A stretch of DNA of 54,919 nucleotides from JAADEM01 sp965371855 (GCA_965371855.1 CBDUZZ010000029.1:1-54919); one strand, 5' to 3'. Shown: positions 24,877-33,666, counted from the stretch's first letter. Made by a program: numbers and translations. The notes: generated from the sequence alone by a model not told the origin.

Positions 24877-25668
24877 ATGAGTATAAAAGATAAAAGAGAA
24901 CGATTAATAGAGTTTTTCAGGAAACACCCGAAAGGACATCTGTTGTTTTCGGCAGGCATGGATAGTTCAGCGGTGCTTGGTGCGGCAGTGAGAGCCGGAT
25001 GCAAACTTGTGCCATATTGGATAGATAACGGATTTAACCGTACGGTTGCTGATGATATCCGGAAACAAGCAAAGAATCTGGGTTCAGACCTGTTCATAGT
25101 AAATGGCGTGATACCAAACAGTGAAGTTGAAAGTAACAGTAACCAACGTTGTTTTCATTGTAAGAACCAGATACTCGATACTATTCCTGTTGATGGCAGT
25201 CCGGTGTTTGACGGGACCACAGCCAGTGATATAGGGGGTTTCAGGCCTGGCAGAAGGGCATTAAGGGAATATGGGGTTATATCTCCTCTGGCAGATATGG
25301 GAATAACCTCGGAAGAGGCACGAGAGATAGCTTTGGAGTTTGGTGCAGATGCAGTGCTGGCAGGGACTGAGAGTTGCCTTGCTACTCGTATTAACTACGA
25401 TGTGCAAATTACCAAAGAGCGCCTTGATGCTATCAGATCAATTGAAAGATTGGTAATAGAACATACGCAGGACTTTGATGTCAGATGCCGGATTGATGAT
25501 GATGACCACATTCGCATTGAGCTAACTAAACCGGATAGTTACACTCTTTTGACTGATGAAAGTATCAGAAAAAAACTTTATGAACTTGGTGAACCGGTGA
25601 GTTTATTTGTTACCTTAGATGTTTTATCTTCGAGGCCTAATACTTACGATAAAAGATTGAAACTATGA
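24877..25668 (+). CDS. larE: LarE sulfur transferase for nickel-pincer cofactor
   Basis: A 263-residue PP-loop ATPase that turns the biscarboxylate intermediate of the nickel-pincer nucleotide (NPN) cofactor into its thiocarboxylate form. The PP-loop is SAGMDSSAVLG (25-35). Cys167 in GTESCLATR corresponds to the sulfur-donor cysteine of L. plantarum LarE (Cys176). A CxxC pair (Cys92, Cys95 in RCFHCK) suggests the three-cysteine type that carries a [4Fe-4S] cluster and can turn over. The ATG at 24877 is used; a TTG three codons earlier is part of a TATATTTG promoter-like box. larB overlaps the stop by four bases. Confidence 0.92.
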   Translation: MSIKDKRERLIEFFRKHPKGHLLFSAGMDSSAVLGAAVRAGCKLVPYWIDNGFNRTVADDIRKQAKNLGSDLFIVNGVIPNSEVESNSNQRCFHCKNQILDTIPVDGSPVFDGTTASDIGGFRPGRRALREYGVISPLADMGITSEEAREIALEFGADAVLAGTESCLATRINYDVQITKERLDAIRSIERLVIEHTQDFDVRCRIDDDDHIRIELTKPDSYTLLTDESIRKKLYELGEPVSLFVTLDVLSSRPNTYDKRLKL

Positions 25669-26417
25669 CATTCGACGAACTATACGACAAAATAAAAAGT
25701 GGCGAAGTATCCCGCGATGAAGCGCAAAAACATTTCTCTCTCGACTGGATGGAAACTGCCAATAGATACATTCTGGATATAAATCGCGGTATGCGTACCA
25801 ACATCCCGGAAATTATTTACGGTGAATATAAATCGCTTGAACAGACAGTAGAGATAACCCAAAAGATACTTGATAAGCACCCAAGGGTCGTCATATCAAG
25901 AAGCCCGTTTTATAAAGAGGTTGATGAGCATTTCAGAGACAAGTATCCGGTGCTTTGGTCGGTAAATGCTATTGTAATAGGTGAATTGCCGGAGCCAAAA
26001 GGCAATGTTTTAGTAATAAGTGCCGGTGCAGCTGACCATCCGGTAACTTTTGAATGTGAGTTAATCCTTAAAGCCGTTGGTGTTACTCCTGTTGTTTTTG
26101 AAGACCGGGGAATTGCCCATCCTACCAGAGTACTGGAAGCTATTAAAGAAGGGATAGAGAAAAATGTAAAAGCTGTGATTGTGGTTGCCGGAATGGAGGG
26201 CGCATTGGCTCCATTCGTGGCTTCACTTGTGCCATTGCCTGTTATTGGCGTGCCCACTTCCGTTGGTTACGGTTTCAGGGCTAAAGAAGCAGCTCTAACG
26301 TCTATGCTGGCATCCTGCGCTCCTAACCTTACGGTAGTGAATATCGATGGAGGGCTTAGGGCAGCTGTAGTTGCGGCGCTGATATCTAAGAATAGTAATA
26401 CTACTTCTTCTCAATAA
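25665..26417 (+). CDS. larB: LarB, NaAD carboxylase/hydrolase of NPN cofactor synthesis
   Basis: A 250-residue enzyme that carboxylates nicotinic acid adenine dinucleotide and releases AMP, the first step to the nickel-pincer nucleotide. The C-terminal half is PurE-like (AIRC): NVLVISAGAADHPVTFECEL, VVAGMEGALAPFVASL and IGVPTSVGYGF are family signatures. It starts inside the larE stop (ATGA), so LarE and LarB are made together. Its 3' end overlaps the convergent PNPOx-like gene by 17 bases. The nickel-inserting larC lies 7 kb away and no larA-like enzyme is in the window. Confidence 0.93.
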   Translation: MTFDELYDKIKSGEVSRDEAQKHFSLDWMETANRYILDINRGMRTNIPEIIYGEYKSLEQTVEITQKILDKHPRVVISRSPFYKEVDEHFRDKYPVLWSVNAIVIGELPEPKGNVLVISAGAADHPVTFECELILKAVGVTPVVFEDRGIAHPTRVLEAIKEGIEKNVKAVIVVAGMEGALAPFVASLVPLPVIGVPTSVGYGFRAKEAALTSMLASCAPNLTVVNIDGGLRAAVVAALISKNSNTTSSQ

Positions 26418-26919
26418 TAAACTCTATATCAGGGTTGCTATCTTTATATTTACTGGCAGGAGCACCAAACTCACGACATGTAATAGTATCAGCTTTTACT
26501 TTCCACACCTTTACATTTCTGACAGCAGGTTTACTATACTTGAAATTGTCAACAGAATAGTTCTCCATTAAAATATCCAAAACCTCAATCTTGCCGGCAT
26601 CATCTTCTACGAACTCAACCATTCCGGTGATAATAACACTTGTTGACCTCATACGGTAACTACATGCTACTTGTTGATGTTGAAATACTAGTTCACTATC
26701 GGTTGAAAATGTAATGCAAACATTACTGTTGCTATTCAGGATATCAATTTTTCGTCCATCAGGGGCGGAATGCAGATAGACAGTTTTGTCCATGTACCCA
26801 AAGTTCATCGGCAACACATAAGGAGTACTGTTTTCATCAACCATGCCAACAAAGCACACATCACAATTTTTTATAACTTTTTCTATAAAATCAATGTTTG
26901 AATGGGATACTGTTCTCAT
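26401..26919 (-). CDS. Pyridoxamine 5'-phosphate oxidase-like flavin-binding protein
   Basis: A 172-residue split-barrel protein of the PNPOx-like/NimA-type group. MVDENSTPYVLPMNFGYMD, then YLHSAPDGRKIDIL, and VCITFSTDSE fit the FMN-binding half-barrel. It may reduce a small flavin-accessible substrate; the actual reaction is unknown. It lies 19 bases after dnaG on the same strand, so it is probably cotranscribed with the primase. Confidence 0.82.
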   Translation of the reverse strand: MRTVSHSNIDFIEKVIKNCDVCFVGMVDENSTPYVLPMNFGYMDKTVYLHSAPDGRKIDILNSNSNVCITFSTDSELVFQHQQVACSYRMRSTSVIITGMVEFVEDDAGKIEVLDILMENYSVDNFKYSKPAVRNVKVWKVKADTITCREFGAPASKYKDSNPDIEFIIEKK

Positions 26920-26938
26920 TATTTTTCAAATTAAAGTT

Positions 26939-28894
26939 CTAAAAGATAGTTCTGCCTCCAAGCCCTTTTGAAATAAGTCCCTTGATTTTGTCCCACTTGG
27001 ATATCTCTTTCATAATATTTATAACTTCTTCAGGGTTTTCTGCTACCTGCGGTTCTTTGAGTTTAAGCTTTAATTCGTTTAGTGTAACTATTGTCTTTTT
27101 TAGTTTTAGCTCAGTAACAACTTTAGGAACATGTTCAATCAACAGGTCCATTTCATCTGTTACATTTCCAAATTTTTTATGCATCCTGCTTAATTCGTAT
27201 TCTTTGCCAATAAGATCGGATGCCAATTGACTTATTTCAATATCCTGATTGTTCACAAAAAACTTTAGCGCAGTGAAATTTTCATTAACCGTAGCGTTTT
27301 CATATAGCTCCAGAGCCTTGTTATGCAGTTCGCTAACACTTGTTATGTCATCTCTTTTTAATTCTCGAATGATATACTCACCTACAGTTGTTTGAACTTC
27401 TTCATTGTTGTCATTTGTTTCTTCAAATAAAACCACTTCGCCGAATTTTATTAAATAGCGCAACACAACTCGTTCATCATAATCCAGAAAGTTGGTTTCC
27501 TTGGGTTTTTGTTCCGTTGTTATGGAAGCAGACCTGTTTCTTGCAGCAGCATGTTCCCTACGTATTTGCAACTGATTATCTGCATTTTTTTTCTGTTTTA
27601 TTTTCTCTATTTCGCCAAACAGAACCGGCTCATCAATCTGAAGAAGAATGCTGCACTCTTTAACATAAACAGAACGAGTAATCGGGTCAGGAATAATGGC
27701 AATGGTTCTCACAATGTCCTGAATGAGGGTTGCCTTCTTAATGGGATCCCCTTTAGCATCTTCAAGTAGCAGTTTCGTTTTGAATTTGATGAAATCAGAT
27801 TCATTCTTATTAATGTACTCCTTCAATTGGTCTGAAGACATTTTTTTCGCAAAAGAATCCGGATCTTCACCATCAGGCAGTAAGAGAACTTTTACATTCA
27901 TCCCTTCAGCAAGTATCAGGTCAATCCCTCTCAACGATGCTTTTATTCCGGCCGGGTCACCATCATAAATAACAGTTACATACTTTGTAAACCGGGATAT
28001 TAACTTTATCTGGTCCGGTGTAAGAGCTGTTCCTGATGACGCAACAACATTAGTAATCCCTGTTTGATGAAAAGATATTACATCAGTATATCCTTCAACA
28101 AGATAACATCTGTCCTGTTTGGAGATCTCCTGTTTGGCCTGAAAAATACCGTACAAAACCCGACTTTTATGATATATCTCCGATTCGGGTGAATTAAGGT
28201 ATTTTGCAGCCTTGGCATCACTTTTCAGGATACGCCCGCCAAAACCAATTACTTTACCGGCGAGGCTATGAATAGGAAATATAACCCGCCCCCTAAATCT
28301 GTCGGCTTTATAATTTTCACCTACAACCGTTAACCCGGTTTTTTCCAGATATTCAAGTTTGTATCCTTTCTTTTGGGCCTCCAGGGTTAATGCATCCCTC
28401 TTCTCTGGGGAGAATCCCAGTTGAAATTTTGTTGTCATATCATCCCTGAATCCGCGCTGACGGATATAACCCAGCCCTACTGATTTTCCTTCATCAGTAT
28501 TATTCAGCATATCCATAAAATACTTTGCGGCAAATTCAGTAATTACCATCATACTCTCCCGTTCACTTCTTTTCTTAAGCATTTCGGGAGTTACCTCCTC
28601 CTCTTCAATATGAATATGGAATTTTTCTCCAAGATATTTGATGGCCTCAACAAAAGATTGTTGTTCATGTTCCATCAAGAAATTAACCGCATTGCCGCCT
28701 TTCCCACAACCAAAACATTTAAATATCCCTTTATGTGGAGAAACAGTAAAAGATGGTGTTTTTTCATCATGAAAAGGGCATCTGCCCAAGTAATTTACAC
28801 CTCTTCTTTTCAGCTGAACAAATTCAGAAATAACATCCACTATCTGGCTGTTAGCTGTTTCCATAATCCGCTCTACTGTTCCCTGATCAATCAT
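26939..28894 (-). CDS. dnaG: DNA primase
   Basis: A 651-residue enzyme that lays RNA primers for DNA replication. The CHC2 zinc motif uses Cys39, His42, Cys60 and Cys63 (CPFHDEKTPSF, FKCFGCGKGG). The RNA-polymerase domain with TOPRIM fold follows: YLVEGYTDVISFHQTG (metal-binding Glu) and VTVIYDGDPAG (DxD) near 260-320. The C-terminal 200 residues are the helical DnaB-binding region. Start MIDQGTVERIM is typical. A minus-strand TATCTTTG lies 37-44 bases upstream. Confidence 0.96.
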   Translation of the reverse strand: MIDQGTVERIMETANSQIVDVISEFVQLKRRGVNYLGRCPFHDEKTPSFTVSPHKGIFKCFGCGKGGNAVNFLMEHEQQSFVEAIKYLGEKFHIHIEEEEVTPEMLKKRSERESMMVITEFAAKYFMDMLNNTDEGKSVGLGYIRQRGFRDDMTTKFQLGFSPEKRDALTLEAQKKGYKLEYLEKTGLTVVGENYKADRFRGRVIFPIHSLAGKVIGFGGRILKSDAKAAKYLNSPESEIYHKSRVLYGIFQAKQEISKQDRCYLVEGYTDVISFHQTGITNVVASSGTALTPDQIKLISRFTKYVTVIYDGDPAGIKASLRGIDLILAEGMNVKVLLLPDGEDPDSFAKKMSSDQLKEYINKNESDFIKFKTKLLLEDAKGDPIKKATLIQDIVRTIAIIPDPITRSVYVKECSILLQIDEPVLFGEIEKIKQKKNADNQLQIRREHAAARNRSASITTEQKPKETNFLDYDERVVLRYLIKFGEVVLFEETNDNNEEVQTTVGEYIIRELKRDDITSVSELHNKALELYENATVNENFTALKFFVNNQDIEISQLASDLIGKEYELSRMHKKFGNVTDEMDLLIEHVPKVVTELKLKKTIVTLNELKLKLKEPQVAENPEEVINIMKEISKWDKIKGLISKGLGGRTIF

Positions 28895-28930
28895 GATTAT
28901 TTATGAAAAATAAAATGTAAACTATAAGTA

Positions 28931-28938
28931 CAAAGATA
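28931..28938 (-). promoter_or_regulatory. -7 promoter element of dnaG
   Basis: Minus-strand TATCTTTG, an exact -7 match; the -33 region lacks TTTG. Confidence 0.5.
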
Positions 28939-29312
28939 GTCTGATTTATTTAAATATTGTTGATTTGATTATTTGATGATTCGTTGATTTGATAAATAAC
29001 AAAAAGTTAATTTTATAATGTAACTTTACTAAAAAAAAGTGAAATGACATGCAATATCCATGTTTGTATTTAAATAAACAGGAGTAATAATTAAAATAGC
29101 CGCGAATGCGCGAATAGTTAATCTGGATAACGTGTAGTTCAATTAATTACTAAATTACAAACACATCGAAACAATTAAACCATATAAGACATAAATAATA
29201 ACATACCCGCCTGACCACTATTTAAAACTATTTGTAGTCGGGCATGCAGGAGCATGATTATATCAAAAACAAAAAATAATATTCGTGCATTTGCGGCTAA
29301 AATTATAGACCA
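28939..29312. repeat. Repeat-filled spacer between dnaG and the sirtuin gene
   Basis: No gene is seen. It contains direct repeats GTTGATTTGAT (28959-28969, 28983-28993). Copies of the dispersed repeat follow: CATGTTTGTATTTAAATAAA to GCCGCGAATGCGCGAATA (about 29058-29117) and ACAATTAAACCATATAAG (29171-29188). TAGCCGCGAATGCGCGAATA (29098-29117) is mirrored by TATTCGTGCATTTGCGGCTA (29280-29299), giving a 200-bp inverted-repeat unit that ends 13 bases before the sirtuin start. Confidence 0.55.
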
Positions 29313-29993
29313 ATGAAAACAATAGTTGTACTTTCAGGGGCAGGTATGAGTGCTGAAAGCGGCATAAAAACCTTTCGCGATATGGGAGGTATCTGGGAAC
29401 AATATGATGTAATGGAAGTTGCCAGTCCCGGAGGGTGGGCAAAACACCCGGAAGTCGTTTTGGAGTTTTACAATCAGCGCCGAAAACAGTTGTTTGAGAG
29501 TACCCCAAACAAAGGTCATGTAGGTCTTGCTGAAATGGAGAAAGTTTTTAATGTCAAGATTGTTACACAAAATGTTGATGACCTGCATGAGCGAGCCGGA
29601 AGTACTAACGTTCTTCATTTGCACGGAGAGATAAAAAAGGCCCAAAGTACTGTTGACCCATCGCTGGTATATGAATTGGATCATTGGGAGTTGAAATTAG
29701 GAGACAAATGCGAGAAAGGTTCTCAGCTACGCCCCCACGTGGTTTGGTTTGGCGAGGCTGTTCCGGCAATTACCAAAGCAGAAGAGATAGTAAAAACGGC
29801 AGATATCTTTGTTGTTATAGGCACATCATTAAATGTATATCCGGCTGCAGGATTATTATGGAATATACCTTCCGGCGTGCCTGTTTATCTGATAGACCCC
29901 GGTGATTTAAACATATCTCAAGATATAAATGTTACACATATAAAGGAAAAAGCCTCTGAAGGAATTGTTGAACTTAAAAAATTATTGATGTGA
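29313..29993 (+). CDS. cobB: Sirtuin, NAD-dependent deacylase (CobB-like class III)
   Basis: A 226-residue Sir2-family enzyme that removes acyl groups from lysine with NAD. NAD-binding GAGMSAESGI is at 9-18, TQNVDDLHERAG near 85-96, catalytic His in LHLHGE. Tyr53 and Arg56 in FYNQRRK match the acid-binding pair of desuccinylases such as CobB and SIRT5. The protein has a single cysteine, so the usual four-cysteine zinc site is absent. Its last codons overlap the GTG start of the next gene. Confidence 0.92.
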   Translation: MKTIVVLSGAGMSAESGIKTFRDMGGIWEQYDVMEVASPGGWAKHPEVVLEFYNQRRKQLFESTPNKGHVGLAEMEKVFNVKIVTQNVDDLHERAGSTNVLHLHGEIKKAQSTVDPSLVYELDHWELKLGDKCEKGSQLRPHVVWFGEAVPAITKAEEIVKTADIFVVIGTSLNVYPAAGLLWNIPSGVPVYLIDPGDLNISQDINVTHIKEKASEGIVELKKLLM

Positions 29994-30643
29994 AATTAAT
30001 TATTAGAAATCTTTCTTTTGCAACGATTTTAATACTAATTAGTACTATCTCTCTTGCTCAGAGTTTTGTTGCCGGGCCAAAGGCGGGAGTTGCATTTACC
30101 CAGGTTGACGGAGATTCTTATGCAGGATTTCATAAGATTGGCTTAAATCTGGGAGGCTTTGTATATCGTACAATAAGTAAAAATGAAAGATGGGATCTGC
30201 AGTTTGAAATAGAATATATTCAAAAAGGAAGCCGTAAAACTCCTGATGCTGAAATTGGTGATTATGCCGATTATAAGATGTCATTGGATTATATTCAATT
30301 TCCGATTTTTGTCAGATATAAAGTTAGTCACTTCTCTTTCGAAGGTGGTATCTCCATAGGCACTCTGCTTTCTAGCGAAGAACTTTATGAGAGGGTAGAG
30401 ATACCGTCAGAAGATCAAGTGCCTTTTAAGACTATGGAGTATGCTTCAATCTTTAGTGTAAACTATCATTTTACAAAACAGCTGTGGATTAATGCCAGAT
30501 ACTCTTATTCAATTGCAAGAATACGAGTTCCCTACGGTGGTGAAATTCCTGTTTATCCCCCTCACTGGGATTTGCAAAAACCCGGGCAATATAATAATAT
30601 CATGGTTTTCAGTTTGTATTATTCGTTTGCAAGAAATCGTTAA
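29990..30643 (+). CDS. PorT-like outer-membrane beta-barrel protein
   Basis: A 217-residue protein starting at a GTG that overlaps the sirtuin stop (ATGTGA). The signal peptide (about 1-23) ends SLAQ; the mature start SFVAGPKAGVAFTQVDGD and the strand LQFEIEYIQKGSRK are typical of the PorT/OMP_b-brl_2 group, which in some relatives takes part in type IX secretion. Function here is unknown. Translational coupling to a cytoplasmic sirtuin is odd and may only be a compact arrangement. Confidence 0.7.
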   Translation: MKLIIRNLSFATILILISTISLAQSFVAGPKAGVAFTQVDGDSYAGFHKIGLNLGGFVYRTISKNERWDLQFEIEYIQKGSRKTPDAEIGDYADYKMSLDYIQFPIFVRYKVSHFSFEGGISIGTLLSSEELYERVEIPSEDQVPFKTMEYASIFSVNYHFTKQLWINARYSYSIARIRVPYGGEIPVYPPHWDLQKPGQYNNIMVFSLYYSFARNR

Positions 30644-30663
30644 TACTGATGAGTGAAACAAAG

Positions 30664-31683
30664 CTATTTCATGCCCATACAAATTCCCAAACTTAAACCT
30701 TTTCTTATCATATTATTATCTGGCTCTACCAGTCGAAGCTTATCACTAACTTCTTCCAGGGGAACAGATGTGAGGTTGTTGTTTTTTAACGATACCATTG
30801 TTCCAAATTGCTTTTTATGAATCAGCTCAGTGGTATAAGCCCCATACCTGGTAGCCAAGATACGATCCTGAGGACTTGGACTTCCTCCACGTTGAACATA
30901 CCCCAGTATTGTTTCACGAGTTTCCAGCCCAGTCATTTTTTCTATTTTTCCACTTATATATGCTGCTGCAGATTTCTTCCTCTTCTTATTTTTAATTCCC
31001 TCTGCAACTACTACTATTGAATAAGATTTTCCTTTATGGTTGCGTTCAAGGAGGTAGTTTGCCACAACATCAAGGTCATATTCTATTTCAGGTAACAGAA
31101 TAACATCACCACCCGCAGCCATGCCGGAATAAAGAGCAATCCAACCGGCATGATGGCCCATAACTTCAATCACCATAACTCGTTTATGGGAATTGGCAGT
31201 ACTATGCAGACGGTCGATAGCATCTGTAGCAATGCATAGTGCAGAATCAAAACCAAAAGTAACATCCGTTCCCCAAACATCATTATCAATAGTCTTGGGA
31301 ATACCGATGATATTCAGTCCTTCTTTTGCCAGCAAGTTAGCTGTTTTTTGTGTGCCGTTACCTCCAATGCATACAAGAGCATCCAACCCCAGTGCTTCGT
31401 AGTTCTTTTTAATTATCTGAGGTTTGTCTGTAACTGTTTCTCCTACATCAGGTTTAAACGGTTTTAACCTGGATGTTCCAAGTATTGTTCCTCCCATAGT
31501 TAAAATACCGGAAAGCAACTCTTCAGTAAGCGGGACAGTATCCATGTCAACCAAACCGCTAAAGCCGTTTGAAATACCAATAACTTCCATGCCGTATCTA
31601 ACAATGGCTGTCTTACCTACACCCCTAATGGCAGCATTAATACCCGGACAATCACCTCCTGCTGATAAAATTCCTATTTTCAT
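30664..31683 (-). CDS. pfkA: 6-phosphofructokinase
   Basis: A 339-residue glycolytic kinase converting fructose 6-phosphate to the 1,6-bisphosphate. GGDCPGINAAIRGV is the phosphate-donor loop; PKTIDNDVWGTDVTFGFDSA holds the catalytic Asp. The donor-selecting positions are mixed: Gly in GGNGTQ (E. coli 104) points to ATP, Lys in PKTIDND (E. coli 124) is frequent in PPi-type and actinobacterial enzymes, and the Mg-binding Asp103 is Asn here. ATP is the more likely donor. It lies 15 bases after a universal stress protein gene, in one operon. Confidence 0.92.
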   Translation of the reverse strand: MKIGILSAGGDCPGINAAIRGVGKTAIVRYGMEVIGISNGFSGLVDMDTVPLTEELLSGILTMGGTILGTSRLKPFKPDVGETVTDKPQIIKKNYEALGLDALVCIGGNGTQKTANLLAKEGLNIIGIPKTIDNDVWGTDVTFGFDSALCIATDAIDRLHSTANSHKRVMVIEVMGHHAGWIALYSGMAAGGDVILLPEIEYDLDVVANYLLERNHKGKSYSIVVVAEGIKNKKRKKSAAAYISGKIEKMTGLETRETILGYVQRGGSPSPQDRILATRYGAYTTELIHKKQFGTMVSLKNNNLTSVPLEEVSDKLRLVEPDNNMIRKGLSLGICMGMK

Positions 31684-31698
31684 GTTTTTATAATTTTA

Positions 31699-32562
31699 TT
31701 AAGTGTGAAAAACCAAAAGTGGAATATTTGTATGAAACAGTACCTTACGGGTTATACTTGGATGGAAAAGAGAAGATATCAGATTTCGTTTTTTACGGGT
31801 CATGGCAATAATATCAATACTATTGTCTTTGATAAATATATCGAGTGCTTCAATAAACTTTTCACTGTGTAGAATATCGGTTTTAATAGTGTGGTTACGA
31901 TATGTTTCGGTGCAATATCTCATAAACGTATCCATTTTATCCCTATCCCACTTATCAGGTGTGGACGTATTAAACTGGATGCTATAAATTACTGTTTTAA
32001 ATGGTGTGATAAGCCGAATAAGTTTATGTAATGATTTATAATCATCTTCGTTGAAGTCAGTAACAAACAGAACATTACTTATCTTGTTCAGGTCAACATC
32101 TGACTCGGCAGGTATCGTCATGACAGGAACATGTGCTTTTCTGACAATGTCACTTGTAACGCTTCCCAGCAGTTCTTTAATGGTTTCTCCTTTGCTTTTT
32201 GTTCCCATTACAATAACATCAGGAGATATTTCTTCACTCAATTTCAGGAGTATATCTACGGTATATCCAATTTCAAAGCATGTTTTAAATGCAATATTCT
32301 TTTGCTGTTCCTCATTTAAACCTGTTTTGGCTTTATTAATTAACTCCTCAAGAGCCTGCTTTTCCGATTCTCTTTTTAGTTGAATGATTTTATTAAGGTC
32401 AACAGTGCCGGGAGGAATGTCAAGATCATTTTCATCAATTATCTCAGGAAAACAGTGCACAAGAGTAACTTCTGAAGGTAGTTTCTCCGCCAGTTTAACA
32501 GCATAGCCCAATGCATTAAATGCATAATCTGAAAAGTCAACCGGTACCAGAATTCGAATCAT
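31699..32562 (-). CDS. Tandem universal stress protein (UspA family)
   Basis: A 287-residue cytoplasmic protein with two Usp domains. The first (1-150) starts MIRILVPVDFSDYAFNALGY and keeps the ATP motif GTKSKGETIKELLGSVTSDI. The second (about 155-287), from VLFVTDFNEDDYKSL, is divergent and has only weak nucleotide-binding residues. It is the first gene of an operon with pfkA and is divergent from a Crp/Fnr regulator, which suggests control by metabolic or redox state. Confidence 0.9.
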   Translation of the reverse strand: MIRILVPVDFSDYAFNALGYAVKLAEKLPSEVTLVHCFPEIIDENDLDIPPGTVDLNKIIQLKRESEKQALEELINKAKTGLNEEQQKNIAFKTCFEIGYTVDILLKLSEEISPDVIVMGTKSKGETIKELLGSVTSDIVRKAHVPVMTIPAESDVDLNKISNVLFVTDFNEDDYKSLHKLIRLITPFKTVIYSIQFNTSTPDKWDRDKMDTFMRYCTETYRNHTIKTDILHSEKFIEALDIFIKDNSIDIIAMTRKKRNLISSLFHPSITRKVLFHTNIPLLVFHT

Positions 32563-32636
32563 TAGCTGTTTATATTAGTTTAAACCCTAATATACAAAAA
32601 ATGATTCAGATTGAATATATGATTTCTGATAAATGT

Positions 32637-32653
32637 AATTGTTAGTGACAATT
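32637..32653. promoter_or_regulatory. Palindrome between uspA-like and crp-like genes
   Basis: AATTGT-TAGTG-ACAATT has perfect 6-bp arms and sits between the divergent genes, 42 bases upstream of the -7 box of the regulator gene. The spacing fits a Crp/Fnr-family dimer site. Confidence 0.45.
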
Positions 32654-32694
32654 GAAGTTTTTATCTATCTATATGGTTAATTATTATTTCTTTT

Positions 32695-32702
32695 TATCTT
32701 TG
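32695..32702 (+). promoter_or_regulatory. -7 promoter element of the Crp/Fnr gene
   Basis: TATCTTTG, exact -7 consensus, 58 bases before the start. The -33 box is poor, so an activator may be needed. A TGTGA/TCACA pair follows at 32706-32727 with an unusual 12-13 base gap. Confidence 0.5.
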
Positions 32703-32759
32703 TGTGTGAACTATGATATTTGTCACATTTTTGTTGAATAAAGTACAATGTAATAAACT

Positions 32760-33467
32760 ATGAAGAACGTACAAAGTGTTCCGTATAATGAAGATGTTGA
32801 TTTGTTGTCGTTTAAAATATTTAAACCGCTAACTGAACCAGAGATAGAAGAACTGAGCCAAATAATAAATTGTGCCTTATATAAGAGAGGCAGCGTTATT
32901 TATAATGAGGGCAGCAGGATTAACGGAACATATATCGTTATAAAGGGAATTGTAAAGGTCTATAAAACAGGTTTTGACGGGAAAGAACAGATTATACGTT
33001 TTGCCAAGAATGGCGATTTGATTGGTTTTCGGTCTGTAATAAGTGATGAATTGGCTTGTACTACATCGAAGATCATTAATGATGCCGTATTATGTTACAT
33101 TCCAGGTGATGAGCTTACTCACATGATAAAAGGGAATCCTGAATTTGCTATGGCTCTGATGAAGTTAACATGCAAAGAGTTAGGTGAGTCTAATAAGTTC
33201 CTTACTGACATTGCCCAAAAGACTGTTCGCGAAAGGCTTGCTGAAGTATTGCTTTTACTCATGGATACATTTGAACTGGATGAGGATCATACATTGCAAA
33301 TATCATTAACTCGTGAGGAGTTGGCAAATATGGTTGGTACTGCCACCGAATCAGTAATCAGACTTTTGTCAGAGTTTAAAGCTGATAAACTTATTGAACT
33401 TAATGGTCGAAAAATCAGACTTATAAATATCCCGAAACTGATAAAGATTGGGAATGTATATATCTAA
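32760..33467 (+). CDS. Crp/Fnr-family transcriptional regulator
   Basis: A 235-residue regulator: N-terminal cyclic-nucleotide-binding-like barrel (YKRGSVIYNEGSRINGTYIV to KNGDLIGFRSV) and C-terminal winged helix (LTREELANMVGTATESVIRL). Fnr-type iron-sulfur cysteines are not arranged in the N-terminus, so the signal is not oxygen through a cluster of the E. coli type. Several related Bacteroidota proteins (HcpR-like) respond to haem, NO or metabolites. Divergent from the uspA-like gene, which is a probable target. Confidence 0.88.
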   Translation: MKNVQSVPYNEDVDLLSFKIFKPLTEPEIEELSQIINCALYKRGSVIYNEGSRINGTYIVIKGIVKVYKTGFDGKEQIIRFAKNGDLIGFRSVISDELACTTSKIINDAVLCYIPGDELTHMIKGNPEFAMALMKLTCKELGESNKFLTDIAQKTVRERLAEVLLLLMDTFELDEDHTLQISLTREELANMVGTATESVIRLLSEFKADKLIELNGRKIRLINIPKLIKIGNVYI

Positions 33468-33560
33468 CAAAAAAAGCTGTCTTAAATGGCAGTTTTCTCA
33501 TCTGATTTCCGGGTAATTATGGAAATTAAGACATCCTAACCCGACTGCTGATTATCAATA

Positions 33561-33643
33561 ATCAATGTCCAATATCCAATGTCCAATGATAGATGAATAG
33601 ATACTATTTGGAAGTTGAGCATTGAGTGTTGGATATTGGAAAT
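33561..33643. repeat. CCAATATCCAATGT-type inverted repeat
   Basis: TCCAATATCCAATGTCCAAT (from 33568) is mirrored by ATTGAGTGTTGGATATTGGA (33622-33641), an imperfect long hairpin in the spacer between the Crp/Fnr gene and the 3' end of larC. It resembles dispersed CCAATATCCAAT repeats of Bacteroidota. Confidence 0.5.
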
Positions 33644-33666
33644 TTAACGACTGGTTTTACGATGGG

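Noticed and set aside
26401..26417. Antisense regulation by the 17-bp overlap of larB and the PNPOx-like gene
   Set aside because: A short convergent overlap is common and gives no specific evidence of regulation.
32706..32727. Classical CRP site TGTGA-N6-TCACA upstream of the Crp/Fnr gene
   Set aside because: The half-sites are present but separated by about twice the normal gap.
33468..33500. Terminator after the Crp/Fnr gene
   Set aside because: AGCTGTC and GGCAGTT pair only poorly and the T-run is short; support is too weak to list.
33468..33666. LarC2 domain reached by programmed frameshift
   Set aside because: The available 200 bp is repeat sequence and too short for the roughly 130-residue domain.
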